A stretch of 64,000 nucleotides of DNA from Brassica napus. Its lineage: Eukaryota; Streptophyta; Magnoliopsida; Brassicales; Brassicaceae. Where the stretch lies: the NCBI RefSeq assembly GCF_020379485.1, contig NC_063447.1, positions 61,679,452 to 61,743,451 of the forward strand, read 5' to 3'. Below are positions 1 to 15,517 of this stretch, one piece after another. The notes beneath the pieces were generated by a model that searched no databases, had not been told where the DNA came from, and saw only the letters and a list, made by a program, of their open reading frames with translations. A program made the translations under genes and the position numbers. Each line of letters opens with the position of its first letter. The stretch's first letter is position 1.

Positions 1-590
1 CTATGTTGTAACTTTATTTTTAAAAGTTAAAACCTAAATCAAGTTTTTATAAATTTTTATCAATCATGTTTTATCTTTATTTTTAAAGCTACAACAAAAA
101 AAACTAAAGCAAATTTTTTTTTATGTATTTTAGGTAAAAAACCTAAAACTTTTTTTTATAGGCTGTAGAATCTGTGAAATAAAAAAACTATTTATAATAT
201 CAAATAAATTAGATAATCATAATTAAAAACATCTATAAATATTTAATTCAATTTTGAGTGCTGTAAAAATTATTGAAATATTTTAAATAAAATGTATTTT
301 ATTTATATATCACATTTTAAATAACAATAAACTTTGAGAATTTATAAAATATATTAATATAAATTATTTAATTGATAAAATAATAATTATTTTATATATA
401 CATCACGGATTTCACATATTTTATTTTAAAATATCTACAGCCTATAATTTACAACTACAACAAATTTAACTACGACAAAAATCTCTGGATAAAAATCAGC
501 AGTAACAACTTTACAGGTACAGCCAATTTACATACAGTTAAACTTTTACAGCTACATTTTTTAGAGCCACACTCCAACCAATCACCCCTA
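1..590. repeat. hAT-like non-autonomous element, cut by the window edge
   Basis: AT-rich non-coding stretch with many scattered copies of short motifs such as CTACAGC and TACAACT. It ends abruptly at about 590 in CAACCAATCACCCCTA, which on the other strand reads as a TAGGGGTGATTGGTTG-type terminus of the kind seen on small hAT elements in Brassicaceae. The other end lies outside the window, so neither the inverted repeat nor the target duplication can be confirmed. No coding capacity. Confidence 0.4.
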
Positions 591-898
591 ATGAACCCGA
601 TTGTCTTTTGAATAAAATAACTTGATTGATTTTACTCTACAGCATAATTTTTCATGTCTTTTTTGATAATTTCATGGTTCTTAGCGATGATAATTTGTGG
701 TATTATGAGTTGGATTATTTGAAAATTTTGATTGCACATCCATGTGCAAAGTTGAAAGTAATACAAGCTGGATTTGAGATTTTGGAGATTATAAATATTT
801 TTTTAGAATTTTTTAAAAGCAAAATCTCCAAAAACAAATTGGGGGTCAAGCACAATGTTTCACATGATTGTGGCTAGATCTGGCGTGGTAATACTATA

Positions 899-1190
899 CT
901 ATCTCCAATCCACCTCTATTTTTATCTCTATATTTTTTTTTAAATAGAAAAACTCTATTATAGAAGTGAAAATGCTCCAATGTATGTCTTTACAATAGAG
1001 TTCCTCTATTTATAGAGGAAAATATAGAGATATGTTATTTTCACCTCTAAATATAGAGACAAAAAATAACTTTCCTCTATATTTTCTTCTAAAATAGAGG
1101 CATACATAGCATTTTTATTTCTATAATAGAGATATATATTTTAGAGAAAATTACAGAAATGTACATTGGAAATGCTCTTACAATTATTGG
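899..1190. repeat. MITE-like foldback element
   Basis: Non-coding segment with repeated CTCTAT/ATAGAG blocks in both orientations. The left end (ATCTCCAATCCACCTCTATT) and the inverse of the right end (ATTTCCAATGTACATTTCTG) are imperfect inverted repeats, the usual look of small Brassicaceae MITEs that begin GAGCATTTCCAATG. The superfamily cannot be set without a clear target duplication. The bases from 591 to 898 show nothing recognisable. Confidence 0.45.
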
Positions 1191-1289
1191 ATCCTGTGTG
1201 GGATAATTCTTTTTTTTTTGAAATATTGTAAATTGCATTAATAAGGGTTTCATTTTGTTAGGTTCTAGATGAGAGATATGTTTTTTAGG

Positions 1290-1470
1290 GAATTTTCAAC
1301 TCCACTACAAATTTTATTCTAAAATAGAATAGAAAATACAATGATGAACAAAAAAAATAAAATATTATTCAATTATAGAGTAATGCTTTTATTTTATTTT
1401 TCTTAATTACTTTATTTCTCATTCTATTTTGGAGTAGTATATAGAATGAGATTAAAGATGCTTTTAGGCG
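1290..1470. repeat. Second MITE-like element
   Basis: Short AT-rich element bounded by imperfect inverted repeats. The left end contains CTCCACTACAAATTTTATTC and TAAAATAGAATAG. The inverse of the right end contains CTACTCCAAAATAGAATGAG. No coding capacity. It lies 100 bp from the preceding element, so this is a nest of small insertions. Confidence 0.4.
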
Positions 1471-1619
1471 AGCGTTTGCCAAGGCCTATTACAAACTCTA
1501 GAAATAAATGAAAACCTACAAACAGCAAAAGAGGAAGATAGGGACACGATGACCGAGAGGCTGAGAGCAATCAGTTGAGCTCCGATGTGGGAATATCCTA
1601 TTATACACATTCAAATAGA

Positions 1620-3060
1620 ATATCCGACTACTGAATATAAACAAAGGTATGGGTTCGATCTCACTCACCATAAACGTTTTAAATGTCAAAATATTACTTT
1701 CTAGATATACTCGGAAATTAGTTAGAGTCTCCATCCATGATCTACCCCACTATACATATTACTATGTAACACTTAATCTATCCAATGCAGAAATATTCTA
1801 TTAGTAGGTGAATAAACATTATATATAAATTATTTTTACGTATTATATATTCTTTTACATATTATGAAATAATAAACATATATTAAATATTAAAAATTCA
1901 GTAACTATTACGTAAATTATCAAATTGATGTGAACACTTAAATAAATTTTATTAATCCAAACAAACACTTTTTATTTTATATAGTCTATAATTAAATTTA
2001 AATGATATTAACATAGATATATAATATATTTTTAATATTATATTTATTAAATATTTTTTCTACTCATATTGTTTTTTGATCATTTATATCATTTTATAAC
2101 AAAAACTTTAAATCATCGATAACAAAAAATTTCATTGTGTGATGTTTAATAGCTGTTATAATTTATAATTTAAAAAAAAAAGAGTTCAGTGCAATTAAAA
2201 TTAAACTATTAAGTTGTCAATATTTTTTCAAAGCTATTATCACAAAAAAATTCAAAAAAAAAATTAAAATTAAATTATTTATGTATTTTATATGGTATAT
2301 AGCTAATTTAAACGATATTAATATATGCATATATATATATATATATATCTATATATATATTGTTAATATTCATATTTATTAAATGAGTCTATCATACTTA
2401 TATGATTTTGTAATTATTTGTATCTTGTCATAACAAAAATTTTAAGCCATGGTTCACAAAATTTTTAATGTGAGACTTTTAATAGTTTTAGTAATTTATA
2501 TCGTTTTTAAAAATTCAAAATATAACATATACGGAAAAATCTAAATTTATATTTATAGTTAATTTGGTTATTTAATTTATTTTAATAAGTTAAAATTGAA
2601 AAAAAATGATAGAAGATACACTAATGTTTATCAAATATTTATTATTCAAAATCATTAATTGTCATTTATACTTTAGCCACATTAGACAATTCCGTAATTT
2701 TTATTTATGAAAAGAATGATGAACAATAATAATTAATTTATGGTTAGTTTAATAAAAAACTTAATATATATATATATATATATAGATGAACCAATCTATT
2801 TCTCTAGAGATTCTAAGAATTATTGTGGTGGTGACACATGACTACCTCAAATATTGTAATGTTTCTCTTTAAATATATAGGGATACACATTCAAAATATT
2901 TTTGTATGTAGCTAATGAATATAAACCAAGGTATGGATTCGAATCCCACCATCAACAGACTCCCACTATTAGTTAGTATTTTCCCTTTAACACAATAAAC
3001 GTTTTAAATGACAAAATATTACTTTTTATATATACTCGGAAATTAGTTAGAGTTATATAA
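1620..3060. repeat. Degenerate duplicated AT-rich repeat
   Basis: Two diverged copies of the same sequence. One copy ends in a block at about 1630-1730 and the other in a block at about 2905-3050. Both contain GAATATAAACNAAGGTATGG, ATAAACGTTTTAAATG and ATACTCGGAAATTAGTTAGA. The part from 2515 to 2750 is also related to the 618-bp repeat near 30 kb: both carry AAAATTCAAAATATAACATAT, a short gap, then TCATTAATTGTCAT. Non-coding. The stretch 3061-4059 holds nothing I can identify. Confidence 0.5.
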
Positions 3061-4068
3061 TTTCCACGAAACAATAGTTCAACTCGTTAATTTTATTTAT
3101 TTTTGGTGTAAATGTTAACTCGTTAATTTTATTGATGTAAGTAGAAGTCAATAATCTTAATTTTGAGCTATTACTGAAGAAAATGGTTTTACGTTCCCGC
3201 ATATATCACTATCACTGAAAGCTGTGTTTGGACATATGAACAAAAAAGGTCAGAGAACGCATGGCTTTGGTAGTTGATCACATGAATAACATGACATAAG
3301 ATTAACTTTATATTATTTGAAATATTAGCAAAAATCATGGTCAGAGTTTATTGCTAATGACGGTGAAACTTTCCCAATTTTGACAATGCTTAACTTTATA
3401 TGAACTACATATGTTTTAAAAGTAGTGTACAGATTCACTTGTGCTCGCTACTTCAAACTTATGAATGAAGACATGATTGAGACAACATCCATACAGCTTC
3501 TCACTAGCCCAAACTAGTGGCATCCAAATGCAAATATTATAAAGTACGATTAAATACATATAATTGATAGTGCACAAAAAAAAAAAAATACATATAATTG
3601 ATATCCATGTTAAAAGTAGAAAAAGCTTCCCATACCTTGCATGTATGGAATTTCATGTTTTAAAATTAAGTTATTTCAAAATTCAAATTTCAAGAGCATT
3701 CATAAAATACTCAAAATAGCATATAAATAAAACATTAGAATTTAATAAAAGACAAACAAGAAAAAATAGACCACTTTTAATAAAAGTCAGTAGGAATTAA
3801 TGAACATTTAATAAAAGTAATTAACAATATTTTCGTCACTGTCTCTCTGGCGCTATATATATCAGATTATAACGTTAAAATTTAAATTGTTAACGGTATC
3901 AAGGTAACTTAACCAAATGCGATTTTTTAAAATTACATTATTGGCTTCATCAATATAACTAAATTATGAGTTACCGCTTTTACAAAAGTATATATTTTCT
4001 AAAACACCACCTAATATTAAGTGTGATTCTAATCCACCGATAAAATAATGAACCAATATCTGGATATA

Positions 4069-4373
4069 AACCAAGTGACGGTAGTCTAGTGCCAACCTCT
4101 TGGAGTTTGGTGTGTATCCACATCAGTTTTGGAATTCGATTCTCTCTAAGAACTAATATTATCACCATTTAGTCAGTTTAGGCTTGGACTTCGGCCCAAG
4201 TGGTTTACATGGTGGGCCGTAATAGATGATCGGTACATCTCATGTTATTAGTCGGAAGGTATTCCAAACTCGGATCAAGCAGTGTGATACGCTTTCGGGC
4301 TAGTCTACTCTGTAACATTAAGTGCATTTATCTCCGGGCCGACGGGATCAGCCGTTAGGGTGTGTAAAAAAAA
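4069..4373 (+). mobile_element. SINE-like retroposon, 305 bp
   Basis: Non-coding insert that ends in a run of A and is flanked by the 9-bp duplication CTGGATATA at 4060-4068 and 4374-4382. Near the 5' end TAGTCTAGTGCC matches a pol III box A, and about 45 bp downstream AATTCGATTCTC is an acceptable box B. This layout (tRNA-like head, unrelated body, A-tail, target duplication) is that of a plant SINE. The duplication lies in simple AT sequence, so the boundaries could be off by a few bases. Confidence 0.55.
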
Positions 4374-4659
4374 CTGGATATATATCCAAATATAAGATGA
4401 TTCAGATATTTGCATGAGATAATCTTCTTTTATTGAACTGTATTGGATTTTCTTGATAAGCGTTACAAAATTTTAATTAAAAGCTGTTTTCACATTTCAA
4501 TCACTAAAAATCCAATTCCCTTGGGGTAACAAACTCGAATGCCACAAAAATAAAGACCAAATCGCCAGAAAAAGGGTTTGGATTTTAATTAATATTACAT
4601 CAGCAGTCAGGCTTACATGAAAGTCCGTAAAAGGAAACGGCAGCTTTTTGAACGTGAAA

Positions 4660-4846
4660 TTTTTTTTTTTTTTTGATTAACGTGGAGGGACTTCCACCGG
4701 CCAACCCCTCGGCGCGAGACGGACTATTTGGTACTATGAGGAATTAGATACCCCAATTGTCTGGCCAGCGGTTCGAACCCGGGTGTGTATTGAGGCCGAA
4801 GCTCTCTCAACACCACCAGACCAACCCCGCTGGTTAAAAAAAAAAA
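4660..4846 (-). mobile_element. SINE retroposon on the minus strand
   Basis: An insert of about 187 bp flanked by the 14-bp duplication TTTTGAACGTGAAA at 4646-4659 and 4847-4860. Read on the minus strand it has a box A (TGGTCTGGTGGTGTTGAG), then box B (GGGTTCGAACC), and ends in a poly(A) that appears as poly(T) at 4660-4673 on the plus strand. The intact duplication implies a fairly recent insertion. It lies about 545 bp upstream of the first beta-glucosidase, within its possible promoter region. Confidence 0.8.
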
Positions 4847-5285
4847 TTTTGAACGTGAAAGTTACAAGCGTTCCAGAGAGTTTATTTAAATGCAAGAGTT
4901 TTCGATATTGTACACTGAACATAGTCGATATCAAGACCACATTCAGTTTTCACTTGTCGAAACACACGTACAAGCACAAGGTACACACATATCTAAACTT
5001 AAGCAGTGATCACGACAATATTCACAGATGAAAATGAACAGAAGCCAAGAATAGGGTCGAATTTGGGAGTAGAAGGAAAAGGAAGCCGAAACTGAGTTCT
5101 CTTCATAATTTTGTACCATGATTTTTCTATTGAAAGTAGTTACATGGATTTCATTATTTAATTAATCCTAGTTAAGTCACTTATATGCTACTATATAGAG
5201 TTCATAATTATATGGAATTTATATTAAAAATATATATATAACTATAAGGATATACCTTTCCACGTAGGCCAACGTTAAGAGACTC

Positions 5286-5294
5286 TATATATAA
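5286..5294 (+). promoter_or_regulatory. Probable TATA box of the first beta-glucosidase gene
   Basis: TATATATAA lies 97 bp upstream of the start codon at 5391. It is followed by a CA-rich leader without another ATG, as expected for a plant pol II core promoter. Assigned by position and motif only. Confidence 0.5.
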
Positions 5295-5390
5295 GAAGAG
5301 AAACGGCTAAGTTTGCAACATCTACGAATCTCATCAGCTTTCAAGAAATACATAACTTTTTATTAATCCAAAATATAAGAACCAAATTAA

Positions 5391-8624
<3,234 letters not shown>

Positions 8625-9429
8625 AAATACTTCGTGGGTAAAAATTCTTCAATGGATGCGATATGCATATGGATTAGATTTTTCTAGTAATCAATGAAAA
8701 TTGTCGGTGTAAAAAAATGGTTAAGTTCATATTTTTTGTGTGTATTTTAGTCGGCATTTTAGAGCATAATCAACCGGGAGATACTATGACAAGAGTTTCT
8801 CAACTTATTTATTATAATCATTAACACAACCAAAAATTAATTATAAAATGATTTCACCAGTCAAAACATTACAAATATCATGACAGCTTCTCAATTTTGA
8901 ATAAACTTCTTTCTTTATATTGATCCGACCGAAAAAGTCTTCTCTCAGGCACGCTTCCCTAGACAGTCCCAACTGTCTGATTTTTTTCCCTTTTGGTCAA
9001 CTCCCTCCGGTTTTCGCCTACCTGGTTTCCATCTTGTATTTGGTTTACTACCTTTTTTGGTAAATTTTTCAAACGAAAACCACCTTTGGCTAGCAAACAC
9101 CGGGTTCAACCCCCGACATCCTGTCGGAGGGTCAGCGACGCCGTCGCCTCAACCCTTCTCGGACCGACCAAACCTCTACAAGCTTTCCCGTCACCGAACA
9201 CCATGGCTGTCTCTCACCGGTTTTATGCACTCGCCTTGGGAGTCTGCATCAGCTGAAGCCCTATTTTTTCAACAACGGTGTCCCAAATCTTCTTTGTTCA
9301 TAGAGCTTTCTCTAGAAGTTACTACTCTACGCTTCCCTCTCACTACCGAAATCACCTTTGCTCTGTTATAGAGTTTCAACTTATTTTGCTACTGTCAGGA
9401 CATCTCCCTGAAGTATCTCTGAGCTAGCG

Positions 9430-11220
9430 ATGGCTCACAAGTACTCAAGATCAGAAAAGGAAAAATGGACTGCGAAACCCACCACCTCTAGGAAGAAATA
9501 TCCTATAAAGATACCAGCCAGCAACAATGAGGCTCTAATTGCTAACAACCTCCTCACGCTCATTGGACGAGTAACTAACCCCCGCTTCCAAAGGCCACGA
9601 GCAATAGTTGACATTATGCCTCAAATCTGGAATCTTGAAGGACGAGTAGAAGGCAGAGACCTTGGGCCTGAGCTCTTTCAATTCAAGTTTGAATCGGAAA
9701 GGGACCTGCTCTCAGTACTAGCTAACGGCCCTTACCATCACAAACGGTGGATGATTCTTTTACAGCGTTGGGAGCCAATCATATCTCCCACATTCCCGTC
9801 AATCATATCCTTTTGGGTACGGATCCATGGCATCCCACTTCACTTATGGGATGACCAGACGTTGTATACGATCGGTAATTCATTGGGTCACGTCTCTATT
9901 CGGGATGTCAAAGATGCTCGGGTTAGAGTAGATATCAATGGCCTGCTTCCCTTGGAAATGAAGGCAGAGATAGAGCTCCCCTCTGGTGATGTTATCGAAG
10001 TAGAATTCGAATATGTGAAGATAGAAAAGCACTGTTTCACCTGCTTTTCCCTGTCTCATGAAGAAGAAGAATGTCCACGCAGACAACCGGGGGATCCTCC
10101 TGCAAAGGAAAGAAAGTTGGGAATCACCCAGGCCATTGCTCTGGACCGCATTGAGGCTGGAAAAAGAAGACACGATGAGAGAAGAGGGCACTATCCTCCG
10201 GCCCAATGAGCTCCTTCAACTCAGGACGATAGAAAGTCCTACCATCAACGGGATCAAAACTCCTCTGCATATAGAGGTTTTATGGAATATGTTCGAAGAC
10301 CACCTGCACTTAATTCTCAACGGTCGGAGATCTCTATACCCTCCAATGATCATCGTGAACAAGCTCGTCGTAATTCCCGCAGTAGATTGGATTGGCGTAT
10401 CAGACAAGATAACAACAACTCAATTGTCTCTAACTCTCATATTCAAAAAAGTGAGAGGGTTGTGCTTCAAGAAACAAACCAAGCATCACCTGGCCAAGCG
10501 ACAGGGGGATCTCATCAGAGACAAAACGGATCAGTCTCCTCGCACACCCCACCACCTCTCCCCCCGAGAGAGAGGATGGATCTTTCGGGGAACTCGAACC
10601 CGACAGAGTCGGGTAAATCTAGTGAGAGGCGATCAGCCCTACTCCGACTGGCAGAACCTGATCTTCGCGACCAGCTTCCCAAACGCTCCTCAATAAGTGG
10701 GGAAAGTAGGCTACATGAGGTTATTATTGGCAGTGAAGGTGCAGCACCTCTGGGAAGCCCCCCTGGGAGGGGAACGTCAGGACCTAGTGCACAGGTAACT
10801 ACATCACCCACGGTGGAACAAGTCAGAGCTCCAGCCTCGCAAAGACTAGGAGGTCTCGCATCCTTGGGAAGCAAGGAAAAAACCAGAGCAACGTTGAATC
10901 AAATCGTAGCGGTAACCTCCACTAAAAGATCTGTTGCTGCTGTTGCTGACTCCGTAAAAGCCCCTAAACGAAGAACCACTGCAAGTAGAAGGGTAGCTAG
11001 AAGCCCGATGCAGGGCATCAACCTGAGAAAGGTTAATATTGCACGATCTACTAACCCACCTCGGAAGAGAATCTGCACAGAGAAAGGAAGAACTTTACCT
11101 TGGAATAAGGCTAGTACAAGCAACACCCTCCCACCACCAGCTCCAAAGATCTCGAGGGCTGGACCGGCTTCAAGAGACGAGGGACCGGATTGTCGGTCCC
11201 CGCCTCCACGGCTTCCTTAG
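9430..11220 (+). pseudogene. LINE ORF1 (DUF4283 / zinc-knuckle RNA-binding protein) with one internal stop
   Basis: Gag-like nucleic-acid chaperone of a plant LINE, about 596 codons. The N-terminal part (about residues 30-190) has the DUF4283 pattern common in these ORF1 proteins. A CCHC knuckle (CFTC, FSLSH, EEEEC) follows at about residues 203-216. The frame is closed by a single TGA at 10207-10209 and then stays open without a shift to the TAG at 11218-11220. The part after the stop is rich in Arg, Ser and Pro, as expected of the variable C-terminal half. The 259-residue product before the stop would keep the folded domain and the knuckle. ORF1 ends within a few bases of the ORF2 start. 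Confidence 0.85.
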
Positions 11221-11225
11221 ATCTA

Positions 11226-14200
11226 ATGAGCTGGAATTGTCAAGGGCTGGGGAACCCCTTTACAATTCGTCGTCTTCAGGAGATTAGGAAAAGTATTCTC
11301 CCAGACATTATGTTCCTCATGGAGACCAAAAATGGCGATGACTACGTTAAAAAAAAGACTCATGATCTTCATTATCCTCATTTCTTCTCGATCCCCCCAC
11401 AGGGACTCAGTGGTGGCCTAGCTCTCCTCTGGTCAGACAACGTCACGCTCGAAATTCTCGAGTCCTCAGCTAATATCATTGACGCCAAGGTAGAGTTCAA
11501 AGGCACCTCCTCCTTTATTTCCTTTATATATGGAGCTCCGATAGTTGAGAATAGAGCAGTTTTTTGGGCGGAAGTTTCGCGCATTGGGAAAAACCGAGAA
11601 CTCCCGTGGCTACTCACGGGTGATTTCAATGATATATTGAACAATTCGGAAAAGGAAGGTGGACCGCCAAGATGGGAAGGCTCGTTCACCACCTTCCGTA
11701 CATTCGTCTCCCAGAATGGCTTATGGGATCTTAAGCACGCCGGTAACCATCTCTCGTGGAGGGGAACACGCTGGACTCACTTCATCAGATCCCGGTTGGA
11801 CCGCTCGATGGTTAATTGCTCATGGTCTGAACTGTTCCCGATGGGCAGAAGCTGCTACTTGCGGTTTGAAGGGTCATACCACAGACCCCTTATTACTTAC
11901 TTTAATTCAGGTGGCCTACGGAAAAGAGGTATCTTTCGCTTCGACAGATCACTCACCGAGAACCCGGAGATCACGGACCTTATTACCACTACTTGGAATA
12001 GCTCGCCACTGTCCTCAGTGATTGAGAAACTCAACGCTTGTCGCAGGAGAATCATCCTCTGGACCAAGGAACGAAATCAGAAAGCAAACGAAGTGGTCTC
12101 AGCTTCAAAAATAGCTCTGGATGATGCCCTCTCGGCGGCGACACCAGACCTCCCTCGCATTGAGGAGCTGAATAGAACTCTTGCGGCGGCCTACAAAGAA
12201 GAAGAACAGTTCTGGCTCCAACGCAGCAGAATCCAATGGCTGAAAAAAGGGGATAGAAATACCGGGTTCTTTCATGCGGCTACAAGAACAAGGAGAATGC
12301 AAAACTCTTTCTCGGTTATTGAAGACTCGGAAGGGACTGAATTTTATGAAGAGAAGGAGATAGCCGGGGTCATTACGAAGTATTATCAGGACATCTTCAC
12401 CACCAAAAGCGTTGGTGACTTCTCTATCGTCCATGATCTCCTCCCATGCAAGGTGTCAGCGGAGATGAACGCTGAGCTCATAAAGATGCCAACTGCCCAA
12501 GAGGTCAAGGATGCAACTTTCTCTATAAACAGCGGAAAGGCTCCGGGACCGGACGGTTTCTCCTCCAAATTCTATCAATCTTACTGGCATATAGCTGGCA
12601 AAGATGTGACAAAAGAAGTTCTCAGATTCTTCGAGACCAGCAGGCTTGATCCACAACAAAACCAAACTCACATTCGCTTGATCCCTAAGGGAATCTGCCC
12701 GAGACAGGTAGCGGATTACCGGCCGATAGCCTTGTGCAATACACATTATAAAATCATTGCCAAAATCCTCACTCGAAGACTCAAGGCTTTCCTCCCGCAG
12801 CTCATCTCTAAGTCCCAATCAGCTTTTGTTTCCGAGAGAGCAATCGCGGACAATGTCCTCATCACACATGAAACTCTCCACTATCTTCGGACATCGGAAG
12901 CAAAGAAGTTCTGCTCTATGGCTGTGAAAACAGACATGAGTAAAGCGTATGATCGGATTGAATGGAACTTCCTCAACATGGTGCTTAGCAAATTCGGATT
13001 CGAGCCCCTTTGGATATCGTGGATCATGGCTTGCGTTGAGTCGGTTTCATACTCGTTCTTGGTGAATGGCACTCCACAAGGGAACGTAGCTCCATCTCGT
13101 GGTATACGACAAGGCGATCCCCTATCACCGTACCTGTTTATCCTCTGCACGGAGGTGCTCTCCTCCTTATGCGACAACGCTCAAGCTAAAGGAACCTTTC
13201 CAGGAGTCCGGGTCTCGCGTGGAAGCCCTTTCATCAATCATCTTCTCTTTGCGGACGACACAATGTTCTTCTGTCGATCTAGTGCCACTGCTGTCTCAAA
13301 ACTGAAGGAGATCCTCAATATATATGAAGCTGTTTCGGGCCAACGGATAAACCTCCAAAAATTGGCAATTACCTTCTCGGCCAAGTCCCCTCCGGAAGTG
13401 AAACTGAGAGTGAAAGCTACTCTAGATATTGAAGCGGAGGGAGGGTTAGGTAAGTACCTTGGCATGTCCGAACTTTTTGGCCGTAAGAAAAGGGACATCT
13501 TTGCCTCTATCCTAGACCGAATCAGACAACGGATCAACAGTTGGACGACCAGATTCCTCTCCGGTGCGGGTAAACAAGTTCTACTCAAGTCGGTTCTAGC
13601 GGCAATGCCCAACTATGCGATGTCCTGCTTCAAATTACCATCCTCTCTGTGCAAACAGATTCAGTCCCTCCTTACGCGCTTTTGGTGGGACGCAAATCCG
13701 GAGAAGAGAAAGATGTGTTGGGTTGCATGGACTATGTTAACCAAGCCAAAATACGCAGGTGGTCTTGGGTTTAAGGATGTTGAAACCTTCAACGATGCTT
13801 TGCTGGCAAAGATCGGGTGGAGATTGATTAAGGACCCGACGTCCCTTGTAGCGCAAGTTCTACTTGGAAAATATGCTAAAAACACATCCTTCTTAGACTG
13901 TGTACCACCAGCCTCGGCCTCGCATGGCTGGCGGAGCATATTATCCGGGAAAGAAGTACTCAAGAAGGGCTTAGGTTGGGCGGTGGGGAATGGTGAAAAC
14001 ATCAATGTATGGAGAGACCCATGGTTGTCCTGCTCGTTCCCGAAAGCTCCCATTGGTCCCCCTATGGAGGAATCTGCACTTCTTAAAGTTAGTAACCTCC
14101 TCTGCCCAATCTTCAATACTTGGAACCTTAACAACATCCGATGATACCTGCCTCAGTATGAGGAGATAATATGTGGCATTATCACGAGTTATGGCCCTGC

Positions 14201-15236
14201 AGAAGACACCATGGTGTGGCTCCCTGATGCGCGGGGCTGCTACAGTACTAAGACAGGGTATGGGGTGGCTTGTGCCTCTAATCATAACTTGTCTCTCCTC
14301 CCATTGGAGTTTGATTGGCTCAAGCATATTTGGAACCTGAAGACGGCGCCGAAGTTAAAAGATTTTTTATGGAAGATAATTAACAGAGCAATCCCGGTTA
14401 GCTCTAATCTATCTAGTCGAGGAGTCCCCCCATTTGCGTGTAAACGATGCGGCGGAATAGAAGATGATCTCCATGTATTTGTGTCATGTCCCTTTGCGGA
14501 GAATGTATGGGAGATGGCTCCTTTTGTATGGAAACCGGGGACTCAGATCCCTTCGCTTGCTACTTTGCTATCTCAAGGCAGCAAGTTGATCACTCTCCCC
14601 CCTATTGGTGTAGCTTTACCATTGTGGCCCTGGTTGTTGTGGAACTTATGGAAATCACGTAATAAAGTATGCTTTGATAACAGGTTTTACACAGCAGAAG
14701 AAGTACTCAACAAGGCTATTACAGATGCAAGGGAATGGCAATCAGCACAAGCAGACCCCTCATGCCCGACCCTCCACTCACCGACCTTGCAGCCCAGAGC
14801 AACAGAGCCCCCTTCCACGGAGCTGGCCTGCTACTCCGACGCGGCTTGGAGCACAATCACAAAAAGGTGCGGTATTGGCGGTATCTTCAAAGGCTCCTCA
14901 TCTCTTCGCATTCCAAACATCAGCTTCTCCCGACGTTTTATCTCTTCAGCATTGATGGCCGAGGTCATTGCTGTCCGTTCTGCAGTCATGACGGCTGCTT
15001 CGTCGAACTTTCGATCCCTGACAGTCTACTCTGACTCTCAAGTCCTAATCTCCATGATTAAGGCGAAGGAAACCAGACCTTCACTATATGGGATATTGTA
15101 CGACATCTATCACTTCAGTACCTTGTTTGATTCTATTTGCTTCAGTTTTATTCCTCGTTTAAACAATTCAGAGGCTGACTTGGTGGCAAAGTCAGCTCTC
15201 GCCTTTGTAGACTCTGCCTCTCTCGAAGGAGTGTAA
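11226..15236 (+). pseudogene. LINE ORF2: endonuclease, reverse transcriptase and RNase H, with one internal stop
   Basis: Replication polyprotein of an L1-type LINE, about 1,336 codons from the ATG of MSWNCQGLGN; an in-frame ATG at 11190 is also possible. Domains in order: APE-type endonuclease (SWNCQG, METKN, GDFND); reverse transcriptase with DMSKAYDRIEW, GIRQGDPLSPYLF and FADD; a zf-RVT zinc finger (CKRCGG with a downstream H and C); and a C-terminal plant RNase H (YSDAAW, AEVIAVRSA, VYSDSQ). There are two defects. The frame has one TGA at 14142-14144, between the RT and the zinc finger, after which it continues open. The endonuclease motif normally SDH reads SYH at about 11868-11876. RT is intact up to the stop, but the zinc finger and RNase H are cut off. 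Confidence 0.92.
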
Positions 15237-15517
15237 CCTTTTAGATTGAATTTTAATAAAGTAGTTTTTGACCCAAAAAAAAGAATAAACTTCTTTTGTT
15301 TGAGAACAGTATCTCCTATTTTCTCTGTTTCTCTCATAGGTTATGATATTTGAGTAACTTAATGTAGATATTATATTTGGTTACAGTTTGAGAATACATA
15401 TAGCCTTAGACTACAAGTTTCTAAATTATTCAGTTTTATATTATTTAAAATTAATATGTTCTATATGGTATATAACATTTCTAATAAATGCGCAAATTCA
15501 CTAAATTATTGATACAC

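Larger units (their letters stand above)
8913..15282 (+). mobile_element. Full-length L1-type LINE retrotransposon
   Basis: A 6.37-kb non-LTR element flanked by the perfect 14-bp duplication GAATAAACTTCTTT at 8899-8912 and 15283-15296, ending in AATAAAG then an A-run. It has a 5' leader of about 515 bp, ORF1 (gag-like, zinc knuckle) and ORF2 (endonuclease, reverse transcriptase, zinc finger, RNase H), the full set of a plant L1 element. The perfect duplication and nearly open frames point to recent insertion, but each ORF has one TGA stop and the endonuclease has lost an active-site residue (see the ORF entries). Its GC content is visibly higher than the surrounding DNA. Confidence 0.93.
8761..15354. 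repeat. Old MITE split by the LINE insertion
   Basis: If the LINE is removed, the flanks 8761-8912 and 15297-15354 form one small AT-rich element with inverted ends. The left side has AGAGCATAATCAACC and GGAGATACT followed by TTCTCAA. The inverse of the right side has ATCATAACC, then GGAGATACT and TTCTCAA. The LINE therefore landed inside an older foldback element downstream of the first beta-glucosidase. The inverted match is imperfect and no target duplication is clear. Confidence 0.4.

Noticed and set aside
626..877. 83-codon open frame near the left edge
   Set aside because: No recognised domain, poor codon use and no splice-linked exon; probably chance in AT-rich DNA.
8993..9371. Two overlapping open frames ahead of LINE ORF1
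   Set aside because: They lie in the GC-rich LINE leader, share no domain and overlap in different frames; ORF1 begins at 9430.
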